A stretch of DNA of 64,000 bases from Paenibacillus daejeonensis DSM 15491 (GCF_000378385.1 NZ_KB899667.1:62001-126000); one strand, 5' to 3'; shown: positions 6,747 to 15,493, counted from the stretch's first letter. Notes: generated by a model not told the origin, from the letters alone. Translations and numbers: made by a program.

Positions 6747-8008
6747 GATGGCCTCCCGGCAAATGCAGCGATGGCGTCCCGAAGTTCGGGGTGGTCGGCA
6801 GCATACGTGTGAAGGTCGATACCTGCCAATGCCGCCTCCCAGCCCTGCACCATGCTGCGGAAGCCAGCAGCGTAACCGCCGGGATGCGCGTGGATACCGC
6901 CGCCAGCGATATTCATCAGATCGATGGTGCCGAAGGTGCGGTAGGAGTGGACCGCCTGCCCCGCCCATTGCTTCGAGGAGAGGACAGGAAAGACCGTATC
7001 CCCGCCGAAGATCGGCGTCAGGCAGTCCTTAACCGATTGAATGACTGATTCATTGGTCTCGGAGAACTTGTTGTTGAGGCCATTCGTATGCAGATGATCC
7101 ACACCAGCCAGCCGGCACAGCTGCTGGTACACTGAGAACGACATGCCGAGTCCGGGGTGGCGCGTCCACATGCCCCACTGGTTGCGGTGACCGTGGATCG
7201 GCAGCTCGCAGTAGCTGCGGAGATGAGCCAGACCGCTCCAGCCAATGCTGTTGATGCTGACCATCACGCAGGTGCCGCCTGCCTCCAGAACCTGATCGTG
7301 CCCACGCTTCATCTCATCGATATCGCCGGTAATGTTGAAGGCGTACATGGTTTTCTTGCCGGTGTGCTCCGCCGCCCGGTTAATCTCCTCCATGACTGTC
7401 TCAATCCGCTGTGCGAGCGGGAAATAGGGAGGATTGCCATTGACTTCGTCATCCTTGATAAAATCAATGCCACCGAGCGCCAGATCACGGACGATTGGCC
7501 GCAGCCCGTCGGCAGTCAGGCCGATATTGGGCTTGACGATCGTACCAATTACCGGCCGGTCGTGGACGCCGAGCAAGTCGCGGGTACCGAGAATGCCGAA
7601 GCGGGGGCCCTGGTATTTGTCATGAAATCCCGCAGGCAGCTGCAGGCGGGTGAGCCGGATCGCGGACAGTTCTTGCAGCTCGAAGAGATTACCGGCAATG
7701 ACGGCCATCAGGTTGGGGAGGGAAGGTCCGATATTGTCGTAGGGAAAGGAAAGGTCAATTTCGCCACGACGGTAGACACCATCGAAGCCGGCGGGCGGAG
7801 CAGAACCGGGAAGGGCGGGCTCAGTGGCTGTGCCCGTCTCGCGGATCGCGTCAATGGTGGCGCGGTGCCTGCGCTTGATCTCATCTGTCTCCCCGGGGAT
7901 CGCGAGAAAAGTGCCGGTGGATTGCTCGCCTGCCAGCACTTCGGCCGCATGGTGAAGCTCGTAAGGGCTTTCAATTTGGTAGGTTACATGAATGCGGTCC
8001 GTTGCCAT
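6743..8008 (-). CDS. RuBisCO-like protein, candidate 3-oxo-isoapionate-4-phosphate decarboxylase or transcarboxylase/hydrolase
   Basis: This 421-residue protein is of the RuBisCO large-chain superfamily. It retains the active-site lysine segment GTIVKPNIGL, the carbamylated-lysine metal segment GGIDFIKDDEVN, HTNGLNNKF, and GGGIHAHPGG. Known apiose-pathway members are OiaX, which decarboxylates 3-oxo-isoapionate-4-phosphate to L-erythrulose 1-phosphate, and OiaT, which splits it hydrolytically. Motif inspection does not separate the two. A CO2-fixing role is unlikely because the neighbours are acid-sugar genes and no small subunit or phosphoribulokinase is present. It is the first gene of its operon, with AAAGGAG 13 bases before the ATG and a GntR-type operator about 70 bases upstream. 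Confidence 0.85.
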   Translation of the reverse strand: MATDRIHVTYQIESPYELHHAAEVLAGEQSTGTFLAIPGETDEIKRRHRATIDAIRETGTATEPALPGSAPPAGFDGVYRRGEIDLSFPYDNIGPSLPNLMAVIAGNLFELQELSAIRLTRLQLPAGFHDKYQGPRFGILGTRDLLGVHDRPVIGTIVKPNIGLTADGLRPIVRDLALGGIDFIKDDEVNGNPPYFPLAQRIETVMEEINRAAEHTGKKTMYAFNITGDIDEMKRGHDQVLEAGGTCVMVSINSIGWSGLAHLRSYCELPIHGHRNQWGMWTRHPGLGMSFSVYQQLCRLAGVDHLHTNGLNNKFSETNESVIQSVKDCLTPIFGGDTVFPVLSSKQWAGQAVHSYRTFGTIDLMNIAGGGIHAHPGGYAAGFRSMVQGWEAALAGIDLHTYAADHPELRDAIAAFAGRPS

Positions 8009-8077
8009 CGCGTGAAGATCGCTCCTTTCAGCGGAAAATCGGGTGAAGCTTCAGTCCCAGAATACCATAGATACGAC

Positions 8078-8087
8078 TGGTATACAA
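8078..8087. promoter_or_regulatory. Candidate GntR operator (copy 1)
   Basis: TGGTATACAA preceded by AC matches 9 of 10 positions of TGGTATACCA at 15631-15640. Both sit in the two divergent intergenic regions of the apiose-type locus. TGGT-N2-ACCA palindromes are typical operators of FadR/FCD-type GntR regulators. A nearby inverted ATACCA (8062-8067) and TGGTAT (8078-8083) may extend the site. Confidence 0.55.
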
Positions 8088-8126
8088 TCGGAATATTAAT
8101 TTGAAACCAGTTTAGAACAAAGATAA

Positions 8127-8155
8127 TTGACAGCGTTAACTTCTATTGCTACATT
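8127..8155 (+). promoter_or_regulatory. Promoter of the GntR gene overlapped by a cre-like site
   Basis: A perfect TTGACA (8127-8132) lies 17 bases before TACATT (8150-8155). The stretch 8127-8141 matches the cre consensus WTGNAANCGNWNNCW at all but one fixed position, covering the -35 box, so CcpA could repress it. Confidence 0.5.
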
Positions 8156-8211
8156 AGATAAAACTACAGCATCGGCAGCTATGTCATGTTCGTTATGAAG
8201 GGGTTGGCGTC

Positions 8212-8847
8212 GTGTCCGAGAAAACGTTAAAAGAAAAAGCCTATACCATGCTCCGCGCACTAATTATGCAGGGGGAGCTGCGCAGCGGGGAGTTTCTCTC
8301 CGAGCGTTCCCTGGTGGAGCGGATGGAGATGAGCCGGACACCGATCCGGGCGGCGCTTGAGCGGCTGGAAGCCGAAGGGCATGTGACCTACACGCCCAAT
8401 CGCGGCATCTTTGTATCGGAGGTAACGATCGATAAAGCGATCGACGTCTACGATTTCCGCATGATTATTGAATCCAGCATCGTCCGCAAGCTGGCTTCCC
8501 GCAAGCTCACCGACGAGCTGCGGCAATGGTTCAAGGAGAGCCTGGCTCGCCAATGGGCCTGTGTCGAGGCAGATGATACGATGCAGTTCGCCCAGGAGGA
8601 TTCGGAGTTTCACCGGCAGTTGGTCTACGCCTATGACAACAAAGAGATCATCGTCACGATGGACCGGCTGCAGGACAAGCTGTACCGGATCGCGCTCAAT
8701 GTTCTGCGCAAGGATGCCAATCGCATCAAGATCTCTTATGAGGATCACGCCTCCCTGGTCGAGCTGATTGAGCAGGGGCAAGGCGAGGAGGCGGCGGCTG
8801 CGCTCATCCAGCATCTGGAGTTCGGCAAGCGGATTCTGCTGGAGTAG
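8212..8847 (+). CDS. GntR family transcriptional regulator (FadR/FCD subfamily)
   Basis: The 211-residue protein has an N-terminal winged helix (residues 8-72, with LIMQGELRSGEFLSERSLVERMEMSRTPIRAALERLEAEGHV) and a C-terminal all-helical FCD ligand domain; Asp81, His138, and other polar residues are in place for metal or carboxylate binding. The GTG start has AAGGGG 8 bases upstream. It is divergent from the RuBisCO-like operon, and the intergenic region holds a TGGTATAC operator also found upstream of the importer operon. FCD regulators usually sense sugar acids, so an apionate-type intermediate is a reasonable effector. It probably controls both minus-strand operons; the effector is inference. 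Confidence 0.85.
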   Translation: MSEKTLKEKAYTMLRALIMQGELRSGEFLSERSLVERMEMSRTPIRAALERLEAEGHVTYTPNRGIFVSEVTIDKAIDVYDFRMIIESSIVRKLASRKLTDELRQWFKESLARQWACVEADDTMQFAQEDSEFHRQLVYAYDNKEIIVTMDRLQDKLYRIALNVLRKDANRIKISYEDHASLVELIEQGQGEEAAAALIQHLEFGKRILLE

Positions 8848-8863
8848 CGGGGCTCCCAGCGTC

Positions 8864-9694
8864 TCACTCGCCGCGGAATCTGCCGGGCGGCTGCTGCTTC
8901 TCGCGCGTGAACGCCCGCGTGAAGGCATGGACCGAACCGAAGCCGCTCTGGATCGCAATCTGCTGAATCGACAGATCACTGTGCTTCAGCAGATAGGCGG
9001 CCCGGCTGATCCGCTCCCGGCGCACGAATCCGCTGTACGACTCCCCAATCCCCTCGGCGAAGAGGCGGGAGAGGTGACGCGGCGACAGGTGCAGATAACC
9101 GGCTACCTGTGCCTGTGAGACATCCGTGTCCAGGTTGTCCCGAATATACCGCTTGGCCTGCTGCAGCAGGTGAGTGGAGCTGCGGACAGGCTGCGGCTGC
9201 GGCAAGGCGGCTCTGACGAACAAGGAATAAAAGGAAGACAGCAACAATCCAGCCGCAACGGGCAATTGGCTGGCCGGTAGCGCCTGTTCCACCTGCTGCG
9301 GGATAAGCAAGGCCCGCCACAGCGCAGCAGTGGCTGCGGTATCGGCATCATGGATGCAGACCTCGGCCTCTTCCGTCAATTGAAGGTACGCATCTGTCTC
9401 CTCCTGTGAAGCCTGCTGCTCGTCCAGCTCAAAAGCGACATGCAGCAGTTGGAGGCCGGTACGGCTGCGAATCTGGTGAGGCACTCCAGGCTTCGAGCAG
9501 AAGAACGTGCCTGCGCGCAGCGGGTAATCCACGTCATTGTCCATGTACGTCCCCACACCCTCCATGACATAGCAGATTTCAACACAGGAGTGCTTGTGCA
9601 CCGGATTGTCGTAATGTGCGGCATCCACCCCCCAGCCATGCACACGATAGGCCTTCGCGCCTCCAGGCAGTACAGTTGCATGCGCGTTGAGCAT
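8864..9694 (-). CDS. AraC family regulator with cupin sensor domain
   Basis: About 276 residues: an N-terminal cupin with the sugar-sensing block HYDNPVHKHSCVEICYVMEGVGTYM, and a C-terminal double helix-turn-helix (residues about 180-275) with HLSPRHLSRLFAEGIGESYSGFVRRERI and IQQIAIQSGFGSVHAFTRAFTREKQQPPGRFR. The frame opens at 9730, but TGGAGGGAG stands 9 bases before the ATG at 9694 and relatives begin near the conserved ATV-PGGAKAYRVH stretch. It is convergent with the GntR gene, 16 bases apart, and divergent from the PhyH gene, which it may control. Ligand unknown; a second sugar sensor for the locus is likely. Confidence 0.8.
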   Translation of the reverse strand: MLNAHATVLPGGAKAYRVHGWGVDAAHYDNPVHKHSCVEICYVMEGVGTYMDNDVDYPLRAGTFFCSKPGVPHQIRSRTGLQLLHVAFELDEQQASQEETDAYLQLTEEAEVCIHDADTAATAALWRALLIPQQVEQALPASQLPVAAGLLLSSFYSLFVRAALPQPQPVRSSTHLLQQAKRYIRDNLDTDVSQAQVAGYLHLSPRHLSRLFAEGIGESYSGFVRRERISRAAYLLKHSDLSIQQIAIQSGFGSVHAFTRAFTREKQQPPGRFRGE

Positions 9695-9855
9695 CAACGC
9701 ACTCTCCCTCCACTTGTACATCTCATCCACTCCTCTTCACGATGTCCGTTTCGATCAAAAACCTGTCTGTCCGGGCCAAATACAGCGAGACCGAAAAGCT
9801 TTACACTGATGCTGTAAGTTAGTACCGACTTTACTACAGCGGAGGTAGATAGACA

Positions 9856-10641
9856 ATGCTTAACGAAGTGGACAAAACGTTCTATGAAGATAACGGCTAC
9901 TTGCTGGTCAAAGGCGTGTTCGATCAAAACGAAGTGGAGCAGATGCGAGAGGGCGTAGACGGCATTGTCGAGCGAGCCCTTCAGGCCAAGCAGCATAGCA
10001 ATCATGCCTGGCAGGGGGACTTCGCCACACCGGAGCAGTTGAAGAAGCTGGTACTGCGGGGCTTCCACGATGTGCAATATCACGATGCTGCGTTTTTGCG
10101 TGCCATGATTCATCCTCGGATGGTAGAGGTCCTGACGGGCCTGATTGGACCCAACGTCCAGATTCACCACTCCAAGATGCTGGTGAAGCCACCGGAGAAC
10201 GGGGCAGCCTTCCCGATGCATCAGGACTATCCCTACTTCCCATACAAGCATCACACCATGCTGGCTGCCAGTGTCCATCTCGACGATGCCGACGAGGAAA
10301 ACGGTTGTCTGCGCGTCATTCCGGGCTCGCACAAGCAGGGGCCGCTGCCTCATATCGGAACGTATTACCTGCACCAGAAGGAGTATCCGATCGCTATGGG
10401 CACCCCTTGTCCGGCACAAGCGGGCGATGTGCTGTTCTTCAATTATTTGACCATCCATGGGTCGGACTGCAACCGCAGCGAGCGGACCCGCCGGAATGTT
10501 CTGTATCAATACAAAGCTGTTACCGACGAAGCCGTTAGCGACGGTCATGTCAATTGGGGTGCAGGATTGATGGTGGCCGGGCAGCAGCCGGATTTCACAA
10601 AAGCTCAGCCCCGGTTCAAGCTGGAGCCGCAGGAGGGCTAG
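9856..10641 (+). CDS. Phytanoyl-CoA dioxygenase (PhyH) family protein
   Basis: This 261-residue protein belongs to the Fe(II)/2-oxoglutarate oxygenase family PhyH. The iron ligands HxD appear in MHQDYPYFPY and the distal His in LTIHGSDCN, with the 2-oxoglutarate arginine expected in RTRRNVLYQY. RVIPGSHK is the usual family signature. GGAGGT precedes the ATG. It is divergent from the AraC gene and ends 3 bases before the convergent GH140-like gene. Its role in the sugar locus is not known; oxidative removal of a methyl or other substituent from a plant sugar is one idea without direct support. Confidence 0.8.
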   Translation: MLNEVDKTFYEDNGYLLVKGVFDQNEVEQMREGVDGIVERALQAKQHSNHAWQGDFATPEQLKKLVLRGFHDVQYHDAAFLRAMIHPRMVEVLTGLIGPNVQIHHSKMLVKPPENGAAFPMHQDYPYFPYKHHTMLAASVHLDDADEENGCLRVIPGSHKQGPLPHIGTYYLHQKEYPIAMGTPCPAQAGDVLFFNYLTIHGSDCNRSERTRRNVLYQYKAVTDEAVSDGHVNWGAGLMVAGQQPDFTKAQPRFKLEPQEG

Positions 10642-10644
10642 CGG

Positions 10645-11976
10645 TCAGGGAAGCCCGTAGCCTGCTGCTGCGTCATCCAGAATCAGCACCCAATCCTCGT
10701 TCTGACCGGTAGACGGAGGCGTGAAGCGGACCCGGCCTGTATTGGCCATCCTGCCGATCGTCTGCGTCTCTCCGGTACGCGGATCGTACCAGGCGGCCTG
10801 CAGCGTATCGCCGCTGATCCGTCCAAGGTTAGCCTCGAAGGCGAGCCCGCACGGGGAGTAGATGAAGGCATAATCGTCACCACGTGTAGCCTGCAGATGG
10901 GCGGCGCCGCTGCCTGCCTCCGGCACCAGCTCCTGATCCGGTATGCGGGCCAGCATTGGCCGGGACTCCATGAGCCGGCGCAGATGCTTCATCTGGCTCA
11001 TCCCCGGACGATTGAGCGCTCTCGTCCACGGCATCGTGAACCAGCCCTCCGGCTCGACGACCATCGACCAGATCGAATGATGCCCGTACGTATGGCCGCA
11101 AGCGCCGGCAAAGACGGCCCAATAGGCGGCCTTGCGGACATCCGCCGCATCGAAAAATCCGTCCTTCGGCTTGAAGCCGACCGCAATATCCTCATAGCAA
11201 GGCTCGCCGTCGAGTGTTGGCTTGATTGGCGTCCGGGCATAATCGGCCGCTATCATCTCATAGTTGGCTTTGTAGCGCGAGCCGTGACTGGACTGCATCA
11301 TATTGAAGTCTAGCCACGCTTCATGATGAACATGCAGAGACGAGGAGGCGCCGCCATGCGGATGGAAGGTCATGAGCTGACGGCCTCCAGATCCTTCGCG
11401 TACCCCCTCAGCCATCGCGCGCACGATCTCGAAATGACGATGCTCCGTGAGCGGCCGGTCGCCACCCATAATCCATACGATGTTCGGGCGCTCACCGTAG
11501 CGTTCGCCGATCCACTTGCCATACGCCCTCGCACTGTCCGGATTGAAGATGTCCGGCCCCGTCCCCCAAGCCACATTAAATTTGTCACCCCAGGTAGGCA
11601 GCAGACCGATGTACATTCCCAGCTCTGCAGCCAAATCCACCATATAATCGACATGCTCCCAGTACCCGTATCCGCCATCCGGCGCCAGGTCGGGTTGCTC
11701 GGGATCATAAAGCTGCTGTTCGTTTTTGCGCAGCGGCACATGGCCGTAGGCATTGCCCTCGCTCAGTCCCTCCAGCTCGGCCAGAGCGACGGCCTGGATG
11801 AGATTAAAGCCGTTCTCGGCTCTGTTGCGCAGGTAGAGGGCCGCTTCCTCACGGTCCAAGCGATGGAACAGCTCCCAGGCTGTATCGGCCAGCCAGAAAA
11901 AAGGCGAGCCGTCAGCATAGGTCAGATAGCGCTGGTTCTCGCTGACGGTAAGCCGCTGCATGGTAGTCGTGGTCAT
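10645..11976 (-). CDS. DUF4038 / GH140-like glycosidase (apiosidase-like)
   Basis: A 443-residue TIM-barrel protein with the DUF4038 (apiosidase-like catalytic domain) hallmarks: RYLTYADGSPFFWLADTAWELFHRLDREEA at the start, LPTWGDKFN, and a C-terminal small beta domain. The predicted acid/base is Asp173 in WIMGGDRP and the nucleophile Glu258 in LDGEPCYED, as in GH140. The founding GH140 enzyme removes apiose side chains from rhamnogalacturonan II. No signal peptide is present, so it would act on imported oligosaccharides. It follows the ABC permease gene by 24 bases with its own AAAGGAG and closes the importer operon. Related DUF4038 proteins may have other specificities; the apiose genes next door favour apiosidase. 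Confidence 0.8.
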   Translation of the reverse strand: MTTTTMQRLTVSENQRYLTYADGSPFFWLADTAWELFHRLDREEAALYLRNRAENGFNLIQAVALAELEGLSEGNAYGHVPLRKNEQQLYDPEQPDLAPDGGYGYWEHVDYMVDLAAELGMYIGLLPTWGDKFNVAWGTGPDIFNPDSARAYGKWIGERYGERPNIVWIMGGDRPLTEHRHFEIVRAMAEGVREGSGGRQLMTFHPHGGASSSLHVHHEAWLDFNMMQSSHGSRYKANYEMIAADYARTPIKPTLDGEPCYEDIAVGFKPKDGFFDAADVRKAAYWAVFAGACGHTYGHHSIWSMVVEPEGWFTMPWTRALNRPGMSQMKHLRRLMESRPMLARIPDQELVPEAGSGAAHLQATRGDDYAFIYSPCGLAFEANLGRISGDTLQAAWYDPRTGETQTIGRMANTGRVRFTPPSTGQNEDWVLILDDAAAGYGLP

Positions 11977-12000
11977 TAAACTTCTCCTTTCGCTGGGGCG

Positions 12001-12885
12001 TTACCCCTTCACAGAACCCAACCGGATTCCGCTGACAAAGTACTTTTGCAAAAATGGATAGACAATGAGGATCGGTATGGCTGCGACAATCATCTGCGCG
12101 CCCTTGATCGAACGGTCGTTGAGCCGGGCCAGCCGCTCCGCCTCAGTGGGCGACATCGTCTGGAAATTAAACTGCAGGACGACGGTCTGCAGATAGCTCT
12201 GCAGCGGATAGTTGCTCGCGCGGTTCATGTAGATCAAGCCATCAAACCAGGCATTCCAGTGTCCGACAATAAAGAACAGGGTGATGGTGGCGATGGCCGG
12301 CGTCGACATCGGCACATAGATCTGCCACAGCGTCCGCCAGTGGCCGGCACCATCGATGTTGGCGGCATCCTCCATCTCGTCAGGGATCTGACGGAAGAAG
12401 TTGAGCATGAGCAGCAGGTTGAAGATATTGACCGCTCCGGGCAAGACCAGCACCCAGATCGTGTCCATCAGCCCAAGTTCCTTCATTAAGATATAGCTCG
12501 GGATCAGGCCGCCATTGAACAGCATCGTCAGGAAGAAGAACCAGACGTACAGCATCCGCTTGCTGAACTTGTGCTTGCCCTTGGAGAGCGGGTAAGCCAG
12601 CAGGATCACCAAGAACATATTCAGCAGCGTGCCTAGCACGACCCGCTGGATCGTAATCCCGAAGGCGCGCCAGAACGGCTGCTTCTCCAGCACATACAGA
12701 TAAGGCTCGACCGTCCAGCGGACAGGCCACAGCTTGACCTGGCCCGCCATCACCGCCGCGTTGTCGCTCAGCGACAGGGCGAGGATGTGTATGAACGGAA
12801 TGAGGCAGGCGGCGCTGACGCAAGTGAGGAAAATAAAATTAAAGACTTTGAACAACCGGGAACCTCGGGTCTCTGTGGTATACAT
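12001..12885 (-). CDS. CUT1 sugar ABC permease (LplC/MalG-type)
   Basis: A 294-residue inner-membrane permease with about six hydrophobic segments. The EAA loop is EMEDAANIDGAGHWRTLWQIYVPMSTPAIATI and the C-terminus ends YFVSGIRLGSVKG, typical of LplC-like subunits. AGGAGGGG lies 5 bases before the ATG. It is 11 bases downstream of the LplB-like partner and upstream of the GH140-like gene. With the partner permease and lipoprotein it forms an importer, probably using a shared MsmX-type ATPase, since none is encoded here. Substrate inferred to be apiose-containing oligosaccharides. Confidence 0.9.
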   Translation of the reverse strand: MYTTETRGSRLFKVFNFIFLTCVSAACLIPFIHILALSLSDNAAVMAGQVKLWPVRWTVEPYLYVLEKQPFWRAFGITIQRVVLGTLLNMFLVILLAYPLSKGKHKFSKRMLYVWFFFLTMLFNGGLIPSYILMKELGLMDTIWVLVLPGAVNIFNLLLMLNFFRQIPDEMEDAANIDGAGHWRTLWQIYVPMSTPAIATITLFFIVGHWNAWFDGLIYMNRASNYPLQSYLQTVVLQFNFQTMSPTEAERLARLNDRSIKGAQMIVAAIPILIVYPFLQKYFVSGIRLGSVKG

Positions 12886-12896
12886 GAAATCCCCTC

Positions 12897-13805
12897 CTAG
12901 AATAGCCGGTAATTAAAGACCCGGTAGGCAATCAGATACGATGTGGAAATCAGAATAAAGGAAACGAGCGACTTCAGCAGACCAACCGCCGTGGACGGCC
13001 CGAACTGCGCCTGCTGCAGCCCCATCCGGTAGACCATCGTATCGATGATATCCCCGGAGGCATACACCTGCGGACTGTACAGATTGAAGATCTGGTCAAA
13101 GCCGGCATCGAGAACGTTGCCCAGACTGAGTACCATCAACAGGACGATGATCATCTGCATGCCCGGCAGCGTAATATGCCAGGTCTGCTTCCAGCGGCCT
13201 GCGCCATCTACGGCTGCAGCCTCATAGAGGGAAGGATCGATGCTGGTGATCGCCGCCAGGTAGATGATCGTGCTGAAGCCAAACGTTTTCCATACATCGG
13301 ACGCCACCATCGTGAACGGAAACCAGCTGTTCTCCCCAAGGAAGTAGATGGGCGAGACGCCGAACAGACCCAGGAACTGATTGACGATGCCCGCGGAGGG
13401 CGACAGAATATCAATCAGAATCCCGCTCAGAATGATCCACGACAGGAAATATGGGAAGTAAATGATCGTCTGTGTGGTCCGCTTGAAAACAACATTCTTT
13501 ACTTCGTTGAGCAGCAAGGCAAACGTAATCGGCACCACAAGGCCCGCAATAATTTTCATGACGGCAATGAAAAGTGTGTTCCATACAACCTGCCAGATAT
13601 TCGGCATAGAGAAGATGTAACGGAAATTTTCTAGTCCATTCCAATCCTGGTTGAACAGTCCGCGCAAAGGCAAGAAGTTCTGGAAGGCGATCGACACGCC
13701 GCCCATTGGCACATAGGCAAAGAGCAGAACAAAAGCGACGCCCGGCAAGAGCATAAGATGGAGCGGCAGCTCCCGTTTTTTGGCATAGCTGATTTTTCTT
13801 CGCAC
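12897..13805 (-). CDS. CUT1 sugar ABC permease (LplB/MalF-type)
   Basis: A 302-residue integral membrane protein with six predicted helices; early motif LLLPGVAFVLLFAYVPMGGVSIAFQNF and EAA loop YEAAAVDGAGRWKQTWHITLPGMQMI are those of LplB homologues. The GTG at 13805 is preferred because GAAGGTG lies 5 bases upstream; the frame extends to 13847 without a convincing site. It pairs with the permease at 12001 and the binding lipoprotein at 13880. This subunit interacts with the cytoplasmic ATPase through the EAA loop. Confidence 0.88.
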   Translation of the reverse strand: MRRKISYAKKRELPLHLMLLPGVAFVLLFAYVPMGGVSIAFQNFLPLRGLFNQDWNGLENFRYIFSMPNIWQVVWNTLFIAVMKIIAGLVVPITFALLLNEVKNVVFKRTTQTIIYFPYFLSWIILSGILIDILSPSAGIVNQFLGLFGVSPIYFLGENSWFPFTMVASDVWKTFGFSTIIYLAAITSIDPSLYEAAAVDGAGRWKQTWHITLPGMQMIIVLLMVLSLGNVLDAGFDQIFNLYSPQVYASGDIIDTMVYRMGLQQAQFGPSTAVGLLKSLVSFILISTSYLIAYRVFNYRLF

Positions 13806-13879
13806 AGGTTCACCTTCTTTCGTATCGGCAATGAATTGTCCCCGCAAGCGGCGCAGGGGCGACGCTTGCGGGGAAGAGG

Positions 13880-15493
13880 TTATTCAGCTAAGACGTCGTT
13901 GACCTCTTTGGTCATTTGCTCGCCGCCCAGCGTATTCCACTCCTGCACCATCTTGTCGAAGCCGCTGTCCGCGTCAGCGCGTCCGAGGACGATGTCGGTC
14001 AGCGTCGTGAGGATCAATTCGTCCATCGAGCTGCCGCGCGCCACGGCTGTAGGGGTCGGTGCGCCCATATAGGCATCCCATACGACGCCGTCCGGGTAGG
14101 CCTGATCGACATAGGCAAAAGGTGTGTCTTCCGGTCCGAACATCATGGACATGGGCCAGCTGCCAGCCTCCATATTGGCGTAGAAACCGGCAGAGACGCC
14201 GGTCAACTGATCGGTCGTTCCATCCGCCATCGCTTGCTTGATCTCTTGATGCGCCCGCAGGTCCAGCATCGAGTCGAGCGTGTAGACAGGGCCGATCTGC
14301 CAGATGTAATCGACGCCGTCATCCGAATAGTACTTGTCGAACTCGGCGTTCTCGCCGAACAGCTTCTCTACGTACAGATTGAACATCCGAATGATATTTT
14401 CCGGATGCGGCGTTCCTTTCTTGACCGCAATAAAGCCATCATTGGCAATCTGCAGATTCGGAACGACGGTTTTTCCGCCCTCGCCGGGCAACGGCACGAC
14501 GATCCAGCGGGCGTCGGAATTGTTCTGGATGGCTTTCTCGGCTGTGAAGGCGGACCAGTGAGGGCCGTAGAACAAGCCGGTCTTGCCAGCAGCTACCGCT
14601 TCCATCGCCTTGCCGTTGTCCTTGGAGCCGAATTCCTTGTCCAATAAGCCCTCTTGGAACATTTGCTGCAGCAGCTGAAGCGGCTTTTTCATCTCCGGTT
14701 GAACGACCCCGCTCACAGCACGGCCATCCTTCGCCACCCAGCCATCCGGATAAGCCCCGAAGGCCCAGAAGAACCCTTTGGCATTGTTGAGGAATCCGTT
14801 GTCCAGCTGCATGCCGAACGTGTCGTCTTGGCCATTCTGATCCGGGTCGTCAAACGTAAATGCCTTGGCGATGGCGTAGACATCCTCGATGGATTGCGGA
14901 CGCTCAAGTCCTAAATTGTCCAGCCAGTCCTCGCGTACCCAGAGATGATTAAAGAAGTTAGTTGAAGGCATCTTCATTGGAATCGCATAGAGACCGCCCT
15001 TGTAGCTGACAGGCTCGAATACCCGCTCGCTCTCCATCTCGATCATCTGCTTCAGCAGTGGAGAGGCGTATTCATCGTAGACGGGACGCAGATCTTCCAG
15101 GGCGCCGGCCTCCATCAGCTGCCGCATATCCGATTTGTTCTGGACCTGGAAGACGTCGGGCAGGCCGCCCGAGGCCATCGCCAGCTTGAGCTTCTGATTG
15201 TAGGCGGTGCTGTCGGAGATCATGCTGTAGTTGATATTGACGTTCAATTCCTCTTGGAACATCCGCGTCCAGCGGTTATCCTCCAGCGTCTCGTTAAACT
15301 GGGTTTGCAGCTTGACGAAATGATCGGCATTGGAGTCGATGTTACGGCCAAACGTATAGGTGATGGCCTCTTCGCCGCCACCGCCTTCTTGGGTGCCGCC
15401 GCTGGTTGCTGGCGGCGATTCGTTGGAGATACAGCCTGCCAGCATACTGACGGCCATTGCGGTGATGCCGAGTTGGACCCATTTGTTGCGCAT
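13880..15493 (-). CDS. Sugar ABC transporter substrate-binding lipoprotein
   Basis: A 537-residue extracellular binding protein (SBP family 1, LplA/YtcQ-like). The signal peptide ends in the lipobox LAGC (Cys20 or close) followed by a Ser/Gly/Glu-rich linker, so it is tethered to the outer face of the membrane. Motifs PMKMPSTNFFNHLWVREDWLDNLGL and DPDQNGQDDTFG are typical of the large oligosaccharide binders. It is the first gene of the minus-strand importer operon; its leader carries a good promoter, a cre-like site and a GntR-type operator. Ligand probably an apiose-containing glycan fragment, by context. Confidence 0.9.
   Translation of the reverse strand: MRNKWVQLGITAMAVSMLAGCISNESPPATSGGTQEGGGGEEAITYTFGRNIDSNADHFVKLQTQFNETLEDNRWTRMFQEELNVNINYSMISDSTAYNQKLKLAMASGGLPDVFQVQNKSDMRQLMEAGALEDLRPVYDEYASPLLKQMIEMESERVFEPVSYKGGLYAIPMKMPSTNFFNHLWVREDWLDNLGLERPQSIEDVYAIAKAFTFDDPDQNGQDDTFGMQLDNGFLNNAKGFFWAFGAYPDGWVAKDGRAVSGVVQPEMKKPLQLLQQMFQEGLLDKEFGSKDNGKAMEAVAAGKTGLFYGPHWSAFTAEKAIQNNSDARWIVVPLPGEGGKTVVPNLQIANDGFIAVKKGTPHPENIIRMFNLYVEKLFGENAEFDKYYSDDGVDYIWQIGPVYTLDSMLDLRAHQEIKQAMADGTTDQLTGVSAGFYANMEAGSWPMSMMFGPEDTPFAYVDQAYPDGVVWDAYMGAPTPTAVARGSSMDELILTTLTDIVLGRADADSGFDKMVQEWNTLGGEQMTKEVNDVLAE

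Noticed and set aside
6747-6968. N-terminal extension of the DUF1537 kinase
   Set aside because: The extra residues overlap the RuBisCO-like gene in another frame and are basic and low in structure; ATG 6746 has GGAGG and the usual ATGA coupling.
6743-8008. Carbon-fixing RuBisCO
   Set aside because: No small subunit or phosphoribulokinase gene is present, and the neighbours are acid-sugar catabolic genes.
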